From an uncultured Campylobacter sp. (lineage in GTDB: Bacteria > Campylobacterota > Campylobacteria > Campylobacterales > Campylobacteraceae): a stretch of DNA of 10,683 nucleotides. The DNA is taken from the NCBI RefSeq assembly GCF_938017615.1, contig NZ_CALIJA010000005.1, positions 1 to 10,683 of the forward strand, given 5' to 3'. The position numbers were made by a program, and so were the translations under genes. Positions 1 to 6,205 of this stretch are shown piece by piece. The notes under the pieces were generated by a model. It was not told the DNA's origin. It was given only the letters and a program-made list of their open reading frames with translations, and searched no databases. Each line of letters opens with the position of its first letter. Positions within the stretch are counted from its first letter, which is position 1.

Positions 1-18
1 GATACCGCTCGCCGTGAC

Positions 19-46
19 GCAATTACCGTGCGCAAAAGTGCGCCGG
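19..46 (-). terminator. Possible hairpin terminator after the 56-399 gene
   Basis: An inverted repeat GCGCA (30-34) / TGCGC (39-43) with a 4-nt loop extends through CCG (26-28) / CGG (44-46) with a single bulged base, giving about 8 pairs. It lies 10 bases beyond the stop codon of the minus-strand gene ending at 56. No clear U tract follows on the minus strand, so a role in termination is only a suggestion. Confidence 0.35.
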
Positions 47-55
47 TCGTTAAAT

Positions 56-399
56 TTATCTTTCGATCAAGCGCTTGATACCCGGCAAAAGCTCGTCAGG
101 CGCCTCGCAAATCCTGCTTCGCAGCACGCTAAAATCGCCGCAGTAATCGCCCAGAAGTTGCAAAATATCGTATCTGATCGCTTGCGAGCGCTCGCTCAGA
201 AGCAGCTCCTGCAAAAGGGCGAAAATTTCGCTCTCATGCGCCAGCGTGCAGCCGTAATAGGGATCGAGGTAATAATCTAGACACAACAGAAGCGAGGCTC
301 TCTCGGCCTCGTCATCACCTCGCAAAACGGCGCGATGCCCTCTATGCCGCCTTCTACTATCCGTCTATGACTATCGTCGTAAAAAACTGCACGCGTCAA
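56..399 (-). pseudogene. Small hypothetical protein, probably frameshifted
   Basis: Two overlapping minus-strand frames read as one protein. The upstream frame starts at a TTG at 399, 6 nt after AAAAAGG, and reads TRAVFYDDSHRRIVEGGIEG then IAPF; left alone it stops at 277-279. The downstream frame (open from 364 to the TAA at 56-58) reads RGDDEAERASLLLCLDYYLD and ends in GIKRLIER. Adding one T to the T run at 324-327 (AAAA on plus) joins them smoothly as ...GIAPF-L-RGDDEAE..., about 115 residues. The protein is acidic and leucine-rich, with probable amphipathic helices (a stretch around SQAIRYDILQLLGDYC), somewhat like helical-repeat or immunity-type proteins, but I do not recognise the family. 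It begins 23 bases after fabI ends and may be read from the fabI transcript. A sequencing error, slippage during expression or true gene decay are all possible. Confidence 0.45.
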
Positions 400-422
400 A
401 TTTAGCCTTTTTACATGTCGTT

Positions 423-1250
423 TTACTCGGCCTTGACCGCATCCCACGCAAAGATCGTCTTACCCTCGGCGTCGGTTGCCACGTCGCCCATGCCCATGAT
501 GTTGTAGCCGCAGTCGACGTAATGCACCTCGCCGGTCACGCCGCTGGCTAGGTCGCTAAGCAAATACATAGCGCTGTTGCCGACGTCATGTGTCGTGACG
601 TTGCGTTTTAGCGGGCTATTTACTTCGTTGTAGCGCAAAATCATCCTAAAATCGCCGATACCGCTTGCGGCAAGCGTTTTGATCGGGCCCGCGCTGATGG
701 CGTTTACGCGGATATTTCTCGCGCCAAGATCGTGAGCGAGATAGCGCACCGAACTTTCAAGCGCTGCTTTTGCGACGCCCATGACGTTGTAGTGAGGCAC
801 GAATTTCGGCCCTCCGAGGTAGGTTAGCGTGAGCACCGAGCCGCCCTCTTTTAGCACCGGCAGCACCGCGCGCGTGAGGCTTAGTAGCGAATACACGCTC
901 GTGCCCATCGCGATATCAAAGGCTTCTTTGCTCGTGTTTACGAACTCGCCCTCTAGCGCTTCTTTTGGCGCGTAGGCCACTGCGTGCACGACGAAATCAA
1001 TCTCGCCGAGGTCTGCTTTGATACGATCCGCAAGCCCGTCAAGGTGAGCAGGATTGTTTACGTCAAGCTCATAGACGAATTTACTTCCAAACTCCTCCGC
1101 GATCGGCTCTACGCGTTTTTTCAGCGCGTCGTTTAGGTAGGTAAACGCCATCTGCGCACCCTGGGCGTGACAAGCTTCGGCGATGCCGTAAGCGATGGAT
1201 TTGGCGTTAGCGACGCCGACGATGAGGCCCTTTTTGCCTTTTAAAATCAT
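423..1250 (-). CDS. fabI: Enoyl-[acyl-carrier-protein] reductase (NADH) FabI
   Basis: FabI catalyses the last step of each fatty-acid elongation cycle in the cytoplasm, reducing trans-2-enoyl-ACP with NAD(P)H; it is the target of triclosan and diazaborines. The 275-residue protein has the divergent SDR nucleotide-binding start GLIVGVANAKSIAYGIAEA (residues 8-26), the FabI active site Tyr144, Tyr154 and Lys161 in TYLGG...HYNVMGVAKAALE, and the RVNAISAGPIKTLAASGI substrate-loop block (181-198). Length and the C-terminal GYNIMGMGDV block match Campylobacter/Helicobacter enzymes. Against E. coli FabI, the inhibitor-site Gly93-Phe94 pair is Ala92-Tyr93 here; alanine also occurs in the Helicobacter enzyme as I recall it. 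The ATG at 1250 follows AAAGGAGAAATA, an excellent ribosome binding site. The gene is downstream of gapA-pgk-tpiA but is separated from tpiA by 293 bases with palindromes and a likely promoter, so it may be transcribed independently. Confidence 0.97.
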   Translation of the reverse strand: MILKGKKGLIVGVANAKSIAYGIAEACHAQGAQMAFTYLNDALKKRVEPIAEEFGSKFVYELDVNNPAHLDGLADRIKADLGEIDFVVHAVAYAPKEALEGEFVNTSKEAFDIAMGTSVYSLLSLTRAVLPVLKEGGSVLTLTYLGGPKFVPHYNVMGVAKAALESSVRYLAHDLGARNIRVNAISAGPIKTLAASGIGDFRMILRYNEVNSPLKRNVTTHDVGNSAMYLLSDLASGVTGEVHYVDCGYNIMGMGDVATDAEGKTIFAWDAVKAE

Positions 1251-1302
1251 TATTTCTCCTTTCTAATTTTGCTTGGCTTTTAAGCGCCTTTGAATGAGTT
1301 TT

Positions 1303-1351
1303 GATTTTGCTCCCTGCGACAGGCTACATGCCTAGTCTTGGTCGCAAAATC
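1303..1351. repeat. Inverted repeat in the fabI leader
   Basis: TGCGAC (1315-1320) and GTCGCA (1341-1346) are exact inverted copies. The right side continues as GTCGCAAAATC, whose complement GATTTTGCGAC is matched on the left by GATTTTGC (1303-1310), TCCC, TGCGAC. A smaller hairpin AGGC-TACAT-GCCT (1321-1333) sits in the loop. It lies in the probable fabI 5' leader and could act on fabI mRNA or simply be a repeat element. A related arrangement occurs at 7613-7660. Confidence 0.5.
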
Positions 1352-1400
1352 TGCAACAACATTCAAATCCATCTCAAAATCCTTCGCAATTTGACTTAAA

Positions 1401-1406
1401 ATTATA
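1401..1406 (-). promoter_or_regulatory. Candidate -10 box for fabI
   Basis: The minus strand reads TATAAT exactly (ATTATA on plus), embedded in an AT-rich stretch, about 150 bases before the fabI ATG. Campylobacter housekeeping promoters depend mainly on a -10 box with poorly conserved -35, so this is a reasonable fabI promoter. It would put the 1303-1351 hairpin in the untranslated leader. Confidence 0.45.
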
Positions 1407-1469
1407 TAAATTAAAATTCGCGAAATCTCGCGAAACGCCAAATTTTAAACTAAATTTTATAGCGACAGT

Positions 1470-1566
1470 ATCGCGAAGCTAGACTAGGCGACTTAAAATT
1501 TTGCGACGGGAGTTACCATATTAGGTAATGACCGAGCAAAATTTTAAGACAACGAAGTATAGCGAT
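1470..1566. repeat. Long palindromic element overlapping the tpiA 3' end
   Basis: CTTAAAATTTTGC (1492-1504) and GCAAAATTTTAAG (1536-1548) form a perfect 13-bp inverted repeat. The loop contains a second hairpin, TTACC-ATATTA-GGTAA (1513-1528). The arms extend imperfectly outward: 1470-1504 begins ATCGC and contains CTAGACT, and the complement of 1536-1566 begins ATCGC and contains TATACT, aligning with a 4-nt gap. The tpiA stop (1544-1546) lies inside the right arm. It may end the gapA-pgk-tpiA transcript, but no U tract follows, so a mobile or REP-like palindromic element is also possible. The rest of the 293-bp tpiA-fabI spacer holds the candidate fabI promoter and the 1303-1351 repeat. Confidence 0.6.
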
Positions 1567-2257
1567 GCGAGACAACGCGTATAAGCTCCAAAAACTTCGA
1601 GGCGTCCCAGCTCGCCGTCCCCACTAGCACCCCGTCGCAACCTTTTATCGCGCAAATTTTTGCGATATTTTCAGCATTTACGCTGCCTCCGTAAAGTAGA
1701 GGTGCTGAGCTTTTGGTGCGTAAAAACCTCAGCATTTTTTCGATCTGCTCGCACTGCGCACTTCTGCCAGTGCCGATCGCCCAGACGGGCTCGTAGGCTA
1801 GTACTAAGCTCGGATATTTCAGATCGATACCCTCAAACTGTGTCGCTACAAACTCCTCGCTGCGGTTTTGCGCAAATGCCGCCTCATCCTCGCCGACGCA
1901 AAAGACGATGCGCCAGCCCTGCGCTGCGGCAAAACTGAATTTCTCTCTTATCAGCTCCGCGCTCTCGCCCAAAATGGCGCGCCGCTCGCTGTGACCGATA
2001 AGAACGGTTTTGACGTCAAATTCCGCCAGCATATCGCCGCCGATCTCGCCCGTAAAGCTGCCGTGCGCAGCAGGATAGAAATTTTGCGCGCCTTGAGTAA
2101 AATTTTTCGCCTTCGCGCAAAATGCGCTGGCGGGAGGAAAAACTAAAATTTCATCCTCGCGCGAAATTCCGCCCGCTAAGCCTTCATCTAAAGCTTTAGC
2201 GTACCGCTCAAAACTAGCGCGAGTATGGTTGCATTTAAGATTCGCTGCCAGTATCAT
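1544..2257 (-). CDS. tpiA: Triosephosphate isomerase
   Basis: TpiA interconverts dihydroxyacetone phosphate and glyceraldehyde 3-phosphate in the cytoplasm, joining GapA and Pgk in lower glycolysis/gluconeogenesis. The 237-residue protein has Asn6 and Lys8 in the AANLKCNHT start, the electrophile His89 in IGHSERRAILGE, catalytic Glu156 in LAYEPVWAIGTG with flexible loop 6 following, and the phosphate-binding YGGSVN (189-194) and VLVGTASW blocks. Its ATG overlaps the pgk stop as ATGA (2254-2257), with GGAG as the ribosome binding site, so translation is coupled to pgk. The C-terminus is odd: after FLELIR the last residues (VVSHRYTSLS) lie largely in the right arm of the palindromic element at 1470-1566, and the C. 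jejuni protein as I recall it ends near that point. The tail therefore looks like an add-on and probably does not touch the active site. Confidence 0.97.
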   Translation of the reverse strand: MILAANLKCNHTRASFERYAKALDEGLAGGISREDEILVFPPASAFCAKAKNFTQGAQNFYPAAHGSFTGEIGGDMLAEFDVKTVLIGHSERRAILGESAELIREKFSFAAAQGWRIVFCVGEDEAAFAQNRSEEFVATQFEGIDLKYPSLVLAYEPVWAIGTGRSAQCEQIEKMLRFLRTKSSAPLLYGGSVNAENIAKICAIKGCDGVLVGTASWDASKFLELIRVVSHRYTSLS

Positions 2258-3465
2258 CGCAGCTCCGTTTTAGCAGTAAGCACTCGCACGCCCGGCAGCT
2301 CCTTGCCCTCGATGAGTTCTAAGCTCGCGCCGCCTCCGGTAGAAATAAAAGTCATATCATCAGCGTTGCCAGCGCGTTCGACGACATCTGCAGTATCGCC
2401 GCCGCCCACTACGGTCGTGGCGTCGCTATCTGCGATCGCGTGCGATATATGCAGGCTGCCGCGAGCGAATTTATCGATCTCAAAAACCCCCATCGGTCCG
2501 TTCCACCAGATCGTTTGTGCATCGTCTAAGGCTTCTTTAAAAAGCGCTACGGTCGCAGGCCCGATATCTAGCCCCATCCAATCGCTTGGAATTTCTTGGA
2601 CGGTAACCTTTTTTGTAACGGCATCTTGCGAGCATTGCGGAGCTGCGACGGCATCGACGGGGATATAAATTTTAACCCCAAGCTCGCGAGCATTGCGGAG
2701 AATATTTTTTGCTTCCTCGATTAGATCCTCTTCGAGCAAAGATTTGCCGATGTCATATCCGACGGCTTTTAAAAAGGTAAATGCCATGCCGCCTCCGATG
2801 ATGAGTTTATCGACTTTAGGAAGTAAATTTTTAAGCGCCTGAAGCTTGCCGCTTACTTTGCTGCCGCCCGTTACGGCTACGAAAGGACGCGCAGGATCTT
2901 TAATAAGGTCTTTAGCAAATTTTATCTCTTTTAGTAGCAAAAATCCCGCCGCCTTATGCGCCTCATCGTAGAATTTCGTAATCGCCTCTACCGAAGCATG
3001 CGCGCGGTGGCATACGCCAAAAGCATCGTTGATATAAAATTCCGCATAGCTCGCAAGCCTCTTAGCTAGTGCTTCGTCGTTTTTGCTCTCGCCCTTTTCG
3101 AAGCGCAGATTATCCAACAGAAGCACTTCGCCCTTTTTAAGCGAATTTACCGCAGCTCCTGCCTCCTCGCCCGCGACGTCGGAGACAAATTTTATCTCGC
3201 GTTCCAAAAGCCTAGATAGCCTCTTTACCACAGGCTTTAGGCTAAGTCTTTCTTCGTATCCGTTTTTCGGGCGTCCTAAGTGGCTGGCTAAAATTACCGC
3301 GCAGCCCTCGTCTAAGCAATATTTAATCGTAGGGATAGACGAACGGATGCGACGATCGTCCGTAATATTGCAAAACTCATCCATCGGCACGTTAAAATCG
3401 CACCTGATAAAAACGCGCGCGCCGTCTTTAAATTTCAAATCTTTAATCGAAAGAATTTCGCCCAT
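2254..3465 (-). CDS. pgk: Phosphoglycerate kinase
   Basis: Pgk transfers phosphate between 1,3-bisphosphoglycerate and ADP, a cytoplasmic step of glycolysis that runs in reverse in gluconeogenesis. The 403-residue protein has the substrate-binding N-terminal domain with RCDFNVP (21-27), SHLGRPK (61-67) and LLLDNLRFEKGE (115-126), then the nucleotide domain with TGGSKVSGK (199-207), WNGPMGVFE (321-329), GGGDTAD (354-360) and the C-terminal STGGGASLELIEGKELPGV (374-392). The ATG at 3465 is preferred over one 8 codons upstream (3489), because it follows AAGGAAATAAG closely and the upstream start lies inside gapA; the resulting start, MGEILSIKDL, fits the family. The gene starts one base after the gapA stop and ends overlapping tpiA by 4 nt, so the three form a coupled operon. 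Confidence 0.97.
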   Translation of the reverse strand: MGEILSIKDLKFKDGARVFIRCDFNVPMDEFCNITDDRRIRSSIPTIKYCLDEGCAVILASHLGRPKNGYEERLSLKPVVKRLSRLLEREIKFVSDVAGEEAGAAVNSLKKGEVLLLDNLRFEKGESKNDEALAKRLASYAEFYINDAFGVCHRAHASVEAITKFYDEAHKAAGFLLLKEIKFAKDLIKDPARPFVAVTGGSKVSGKLQALKNLLPKVDKLIIGGGMAFTFLKAVGYDIGKSLLEEDLIEEAKNILRNARELGVKIYIPVDAVAAPQCSQDAVTKKVTVQEIPSDWMGLDIGPATVALFKEALDDAQTIWWNGPMGVFEIDKFARGSLHISHAIADSDATTVVGGGDTADVVERAGNADDMTFISTGGGASLELIEGKELPGVRVLTAKTELR

Positions 3466-3466
3466 C

Positions 3467-4471
3467 TTATTTCCTTCTTTTTGCCGCATATAGGGCTAAA
3501 TCGATGAGGCGCTCGCTATATCCCCACTCGTTGTCATACCAGCTCATCACTTTTATAAGATTACCGTCAATTACCTGCGTGCAGTCGCTAGCTACGATGC
3601 TGGAGTATTCTGAGGTACAAAAATCGCTGCTGACACGGCTATCGTCGTCTACGAGCAAAATTCCTTTCATCTCTTTAGCAGCATAGCGGCGGAAAATTTC
3701 ATTTAGCTCCTCAGCACTCGTCTGTTTACGCGTTAGCACCGTTAGATCAACCATCGAAACGTTAGCTACCGGCACGCGCACAGATTGTCCGTGCATCTTA
3801 CCGCTTAGCTGCGGAAGTACCTTACTAATCGCTTTTGCCGCACCCGTCGTAGTCGGAGCGATATTAAGAGCCGCGGCGCGTGAACGGCGAAAATCCTCGG
3901 CTTTTACATCGACCAGACTCTGTCCATGTGTATAGGCGTGAATCGTCGTCATCAGACCCTTTTCGATACCAAGCTCATCGTCTAGAATTTTTGCAATCGG
4001 AGCCAGGCCGTTAGTGGTGCAGCTAGCGTTTGAGATGACGCGCTGTCCTGCATAAGCGCCCTCATTAACGCCGATTACGAAAGTAGGCGTATCATCCTTG
4101 GCAGGCGCGCTCATTACGACTACGCCGATACCGTTATCTATGAACGGCTTGCATTTTTCGCTCGTTAAAAACGCACCAGTACATTCAAGCACAGCTTCTG
4201 CACCATCGCCCGCAAAATCAAGCTCCGCAGGCTCTCTGGTGGAATAGACGCGGATCTTTTTGCCGTCTACGGCTATGCATTCGTCGCTTAGAATTTCTAC
4301 TTTTTTACGAAACTCGCCGTGAACGGTGTCGTATTGAAGCAGGTATCTCGTAAGCTCGCGCTTAGCGGTATCGTTGATCGCCACAAGCTCCACATCGTCC
4401 CTGCTGAGCGCAATTCTAGCCGCGCACCTACCGATCCTTCCAAAGCCGTTAATTGCGATTTTTACTGCCAT
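3467..4471 (-). CDS. gapA: Glyceraldehyde-3-phosphate dehydrogenase, type I
   Basis: GapA oxidatively phosphorylates glyceraldehyde 3-phosphate with NAD(P)+, or the reverse, in the cytoplasm. The 334-residue protein has the Rossmann start KIAINGFGRIGR (4-15), catalytic Cys151 in SNASCTTN (148-154), His178 in TTIHAYTHGQ, TTTGAAKAI (207-215), HGQSVRVP and WYDNEWGYSERL (311-322). The coenzyme region is AINDTAKRE (31-39): the Asp34 that binds NAD ribose is present but is followed by Thr, as in plant chloroplast enzymes. The S-loop (DVKAEDFRRSRAAALN) lacks the proline typical of strictly NAD-dependent enzymes, so dual NAD/NADP use is an inference. The ATG at 4471 follows AAGGAGAACCTT. It is the first gene of the gapA-pgk-tpiA operon, and its stop codon is within the pgk ribosome-binding region. 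Confidence 0.97.
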   Translation of the reverse strand: MAVKIAINGFGRIGRCAARIALSRDDVELVAINDTAKRELTRYLLQYDTVHGEFRKKVEILSDECIAVDGKKIRVYSTREPAELDFAGDGAEAVLECTGAFLTSEKCKPFIDNGIGVVVMSAPAKDDTPTFVIGVNEGAYAGQRVISNASCTTNGLAPIAKILDDELGIEKGLMTTIHAYTHGQSLVDVKAEDFRRSRAAALNIAPTTTGAAKAISKVLPQLSGKMHGQSVRVPVANVSMVDLTVLTRKQTSAEELNEIFRRYAAKEMKGILLVDDDSRVSSDFCTSEYSSIVASDCTQVIDGNLIKVMSWYDNEWGYSERLIDLALYAAKRRK

Positions 4472-4505
4472 AAGGTTCTCCTTATTTGGGATGTTTTCAG
4501 CTGGA

Positions 4506-4511
4506 ATTTTA
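4506..4511 (-). promoter_or_regulatory. Candidate -10 box for gapA operon
   Basis: The minus strand reads TTTAG-TAAAAT-TCC, one mismatch from TATAAT, 35 bases before the gapA ATG, with AT-rich DNA upstream. The 137-bp divergent spacer must hold a promoter for gapA, and this is the best -10 match at a sensible distance; no -35 box or operator is evident. Confidence 0.35.
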
Positions 4512-4575
4512 CTAAATTTGGGTTAATCTTTGATTAAATAAAAAGTCGCGAAATCTAGGATTTACTTTTTGGCTA

Positions 4576-4581
4576 TATAAT
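4576..4581 (+). promoter_or_regulatory. Candidate -10 box for the lipoprotein gene
   Basis: TATAAT at 4576-4581, in TTTTTGGCTATATAATTCGC, is an exact -10 hexamer with a T-rich stretch just upstream, as is typical of Campylobacter sigma-70 promoters. It lies 27 bases before the ATG at 4609, leaving a short leader that contains the AAAGGAG ribosome binding site. Confidence 0.6.
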
Positions 4582-4608
4582 TCGCGAACTTTTTTTAAAG
4601 GAGAAAAA

Positions 4609-4986
4609 ATGAGACGAATTGTATTCTCGTCATTAGCGGCAATCGCGATTTTAAGCGGATGCAACCAACCTAAGGCCAATACGGCTCCGCAGCAAAAGCA
4701 AGAGTCTGTAGCGCACACGATCGTATTTCTACTCGGAGATACCGGAGATAAGCGCATCAGCCTTAGCTCGAACGATATGTTTGCAACGGGCGTGTTAACC
4801 GACGAAAAAGGCAAAAAGCATAATCTTAAACGCGCGGCTTCCGCAAGCGGCATAATGCTTACGAACGCCGAAGGCATCGAGCTTCTTTTCAAACGCGGAG
4901 AGGGAGTGTATACGCCGGGCAAAGGCAAGAAGGATATCCCGGTAACCTACACCGAGCACGAGCACAAAAGCGGCGAAATGATGTAG
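4609..4986 (+). CDS. Small lipoprotein, lysozyme-inhibitor (MliC)-like domain
   Basis: This is a 125-residue predicted lipoprotein. It has a basic start, a hydrophobic stretch and lipobox LSGC with Cys18 as the lipidated residue, followed by a Gln/Lys/Ala-rich linker. Residues 35-104 resemble the beta-barrel domain of membrane-bound C-type lysozyme inhibitors (MliC/PliC): LKRAASASGIMLTNAEGIEL recalls the E. coli MliC block LKQAVSASGARYTDG, and a short Lys-Gly hairpin follows. Apart from the lipid-bearing Cys18 there is no cysteine, so the MliC disulfide is missing, and the Tyr of the S-G-x-x-Y motif is Leu84. Lysozyme inhibition is therefore only a hypothesis; a periplasmic structural or stress lipoprotein is the alternative. 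The C-terminus is charged (residues 105-125). The ATG follows AAAGGAGAAAAA. It is transcribed away from gapA from its own probable promoter and is followed by a strong hairpin. Confidence 0.85.
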   Translation: MRRIVFSSLAAIAILSGCNQPKANTAPQQKQESVAHTIVFLLGDTGDKRISLSSNDMFATGVLTDEKGKKHNLKRAASASGIMLTNAEGIELLFKRGEGVYTPGKGKKDIPVTYTEHEHKSGEMM

Positions 4987-4993
4987 CCGCGGC

Positions 4994-5038
4994 GGGGTTA
5001 AATTTAAACGCCCTAAAAAACGAATTAAATTTAACCCC
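4994..5038 (+). terminator. Strong hairpin after the lipoprotein gene
   Basis: GGGGTTAAATTTAA (4994-5007) and TTAAATTTAACCCC (5025-5038) are a perfect 14-bp inverted repeat around a 17-nt loop, starting 8 bases after the stop codon. The downstream DNA (TCATTTCTCATTTCGG) is T-rich but not a clean T run. It is best read as a transcription terminator for 4609-4986 or an mRNA 3'-end stabiliser. A near copy of the right arm, AAATTTAACCCTCGTTTC, recurs at 5072-5089. Confidence 0.65.
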
Positions 5039-5364
5039 TCATTTCTCATTTCGGCTTCTTTATTCATAACAAAATTTAACCCTCGTTTCGACCTCCTTGA
5101 TCTGCGATGAAATTCAATCTTTTATTTTCGCTTCTTTCATCTACGCAAATTGAGCTTTTTTGTAAATTTGAGCTTGCGTGCGTTAAAAAATAAGCTCCGC
5201 AAGCCCGAAATCCTCAAATTTTAAAAATCTCCATTTAATTTGCGCTCTACCTACGAATTTTTAGTTTTAAACCGAATTTCACTTCAAATTCGATAAACTG
5301 CGCTGAAATTTTAGCAGGCCGGTGCAAATACGGCGCAAAATAGATCATTTAGCGAGATTGCCGC
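5039..5364. other. AT-rich intergenic stretch with a nested hairpin
   Basis: No gene is supported in this 326-bp stretch. The clearest structure is at 5164-5221: outer arms AAATTTGAG (5164-5172) and CTCAAATTT (5213-5221), inner arms CTTGCG (5173-5178) and CGCAAG (5198-5203), with a 9-nt bulge on the right side. It ends in TTTTAAAAATC, so it could be a terminator or a small structured RNA. The start of the next gene has only a weak purine-rich site (GCGAGA) and no convincing -10 box. Confidence 0.4.
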
Positions 5365-5808
5365 ATGGATAGCATTAAATTTTACCTAAACAATTACGAA
5401 ATTGAGGGCGAAAGCTTTACCGAAGTCGTCGTTGCGATAAACGGCGAGCCTCTGCTCGAGCTGATTAAGAGGCGCGAGCAAAGCTTTGCCGCAAAGGACG
5501 GGCAGGCCAGCATCGCGGGAGACTACGCTTATTTGAGCTTGATTGATTTTGAGGAGCTATTTTTACGCGCGGCGCTTGAGGCTGATCTGGCGCAAGATGA
5601 GCAGGACGTCGTGCTACTTGGCTGTCCGTGCGGGATCTGGAGCTGCTGGTATCTCGCGCTCAGGATTAAATTTGAAACGGAGACGGTTAAGCTTTACGAG
5701 TTTAAAAACCTGCGCCGCAAAGATTGGCAATATGGGCTTGAGTTTAAATTTGACCGCGTGAGCTTTGTGAGCGAAATTTCTAAAATCGCCTCTTTTAATA
5801 AGCTCTGA
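5365..5808 (+). CDS. Conserved-looking protein with CxCGxxxCW motif
   Basis: This is a 147-residue soluble, acidic protein of unknown function with no signal peptide or membrane segment. It opens with KFYLNNYEIEGESFTEVVVA, likely beta strands, followed by an acidic helical middle. Its most distinctive part is LLGCPCGIWSCWYLALRIKF (84-103), with Cys87, Cys89, Cys94 and Trp95, then a strand-rich C-terminus (VKLYEFKN...WQYGLEFKFDRVSFVSEI). I recall an uncharacterised family of similar size in many bacteria with a C-x-C-G-x-x-x-C-W site, a downstream tryptophan and an F-x-F-D-R ending; this protein appears to belong to it. The three cysteines could bind a metal, but that is inference. The ATG is accepted because coding signal starts there, although the ribosome binding site is poor. 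It converges with the barnase/barstar operon. Confidence 0.75.
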   Translation: MDSIKFYLNNYEIEGESFTEVVVAINGEPLLELIKRREQSFAAKDGQASIAGDYAYLSLIDFEELFLRAALEADLAQDEQDVVLLGCPCGIWSCWYLALRIKFETETVKLYEFKNLRRKDWQYGLEFKFDRVSFVSEISKIASFNKL

Positions 5809-5825
5809 AATTTAGATCTAAATTT
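5808..5825. repeat. 18-bp perfect palindrome after the 5365-5808 gene
   Basis: AAATTTAGATCTAAATTT is a perfect palindrome beginning in the last base of the TGA stop codon. As RNA it could fold only as a small AU-rich hairpin, and as DNA it might be a protein-binding site. A role in ending transcription of 5365-5808 is possible but weak because no T run follows. Confidence 0.4.
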
Positions 5826-5890
5826 AGGAAATTTTAACGGCGCGATCGAAACTGCGGCGAAATAAACTCGTCTTAGGCTCGGTAAAATTT

Positions 5891-5927
5891 GGCTTTGAAG
5901 CCATAATAAGCTGTCGCGAGAGCTTAT
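5891..5927. terminator. Possible terminator between convergent genes
   Basis: Two adjacent inverted repeats lie in the 115-bp gap between convergent genes: GGCTT-TG-AAGCC (5891-5902) and ATAAGCT-GTCGCGAG-AGCTTAT (5906-5927). The second overlaps the barstar stop codon (5924-5926). Neither has a clean T tract, so they are candidate bidirectional 3' ends. Confidence 0.4.
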
Positions 5928-6205
5928 AGTATTAAAATTTTCGCCTTGCCGCTGCGCAATACATCCAGCAAAATATCATAAAATTTACCCAGTCTTAGCT
6001 TTAAAATTCCGCCCCTTTTGATGATCACGAAGACCCGCCCGCCCCGCTCGCCAAGCGCGTCGTAGAGCGCGTCTAAATTTGCGACGTATTCGGGCTCGAA
6101 ATTTAGCGCTGCGGCAAACAGCGCGAAAATTTGATCTTTGCGCCTGATCTTTGCGCCGTCAATTATTATCTTTGCGCCGCGGCACGTTTTAAAATTTAAA
6201 CTCAT
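5924..6205 (-). CDS. Barstar-family ribonuclease inhibitor (antitoxin)
   Basis: This 93-residue cytoplasmic protein should bind the barnase-type RNase encoded just upstream, blocking its active site. It fits the barstar family: IIIDGAKIRRKDQIFALFAA (13-32) corresponds to the first strand and helix, and PEYVANLDALYDALGE (38-53) corresponds to barstar's barnase-binding helix PEYYGENLDALWD. Asp45 and Asp49 match barstar Asp35 and Asp39, the residues that mimic RNA phosphate; barstar Trp38 is Tyr48 and the loop is one residue shorter. The C-terminus ends in a strand (KAKILIL). The ATG is chosen because it forms an ATGA overlap with the toxin stop (6202-6205), coupling translation; longer readings of this frame run through toxin codons. 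There is no signal peptide, as expected of an inhibitor that protects the producing cell. Confidence 0.92.
   Translation of the reverse strand: MSLNFKTCRGAKIIIDGAKIRRKDQIFALFAAALNFEPEYVANLDALYDALGERGGRVFVIIKRGGILKLRLGKFYDILLDVLRSGKAKILIL

Noticed and set aside
1868..2146. Plus-strand reading frames opposite tpiA
   Set aside because: Low-complexity Arg/Ala-rich antisense readings of a fully intact tpiA.
3466..3489. Upstream ATG for pgk at 3489
   Set aside because: It lies inside gapA codons, and the ATG at 3465 has the better spaced AAGGA site and the family-typical start.
4512..4928. 138-codon minus-strand reading frame opposite the lipoprotein gene
   Set aside because: Antisense of a well-supported lipoprotein gene with its own promoter and ribosome binding site.
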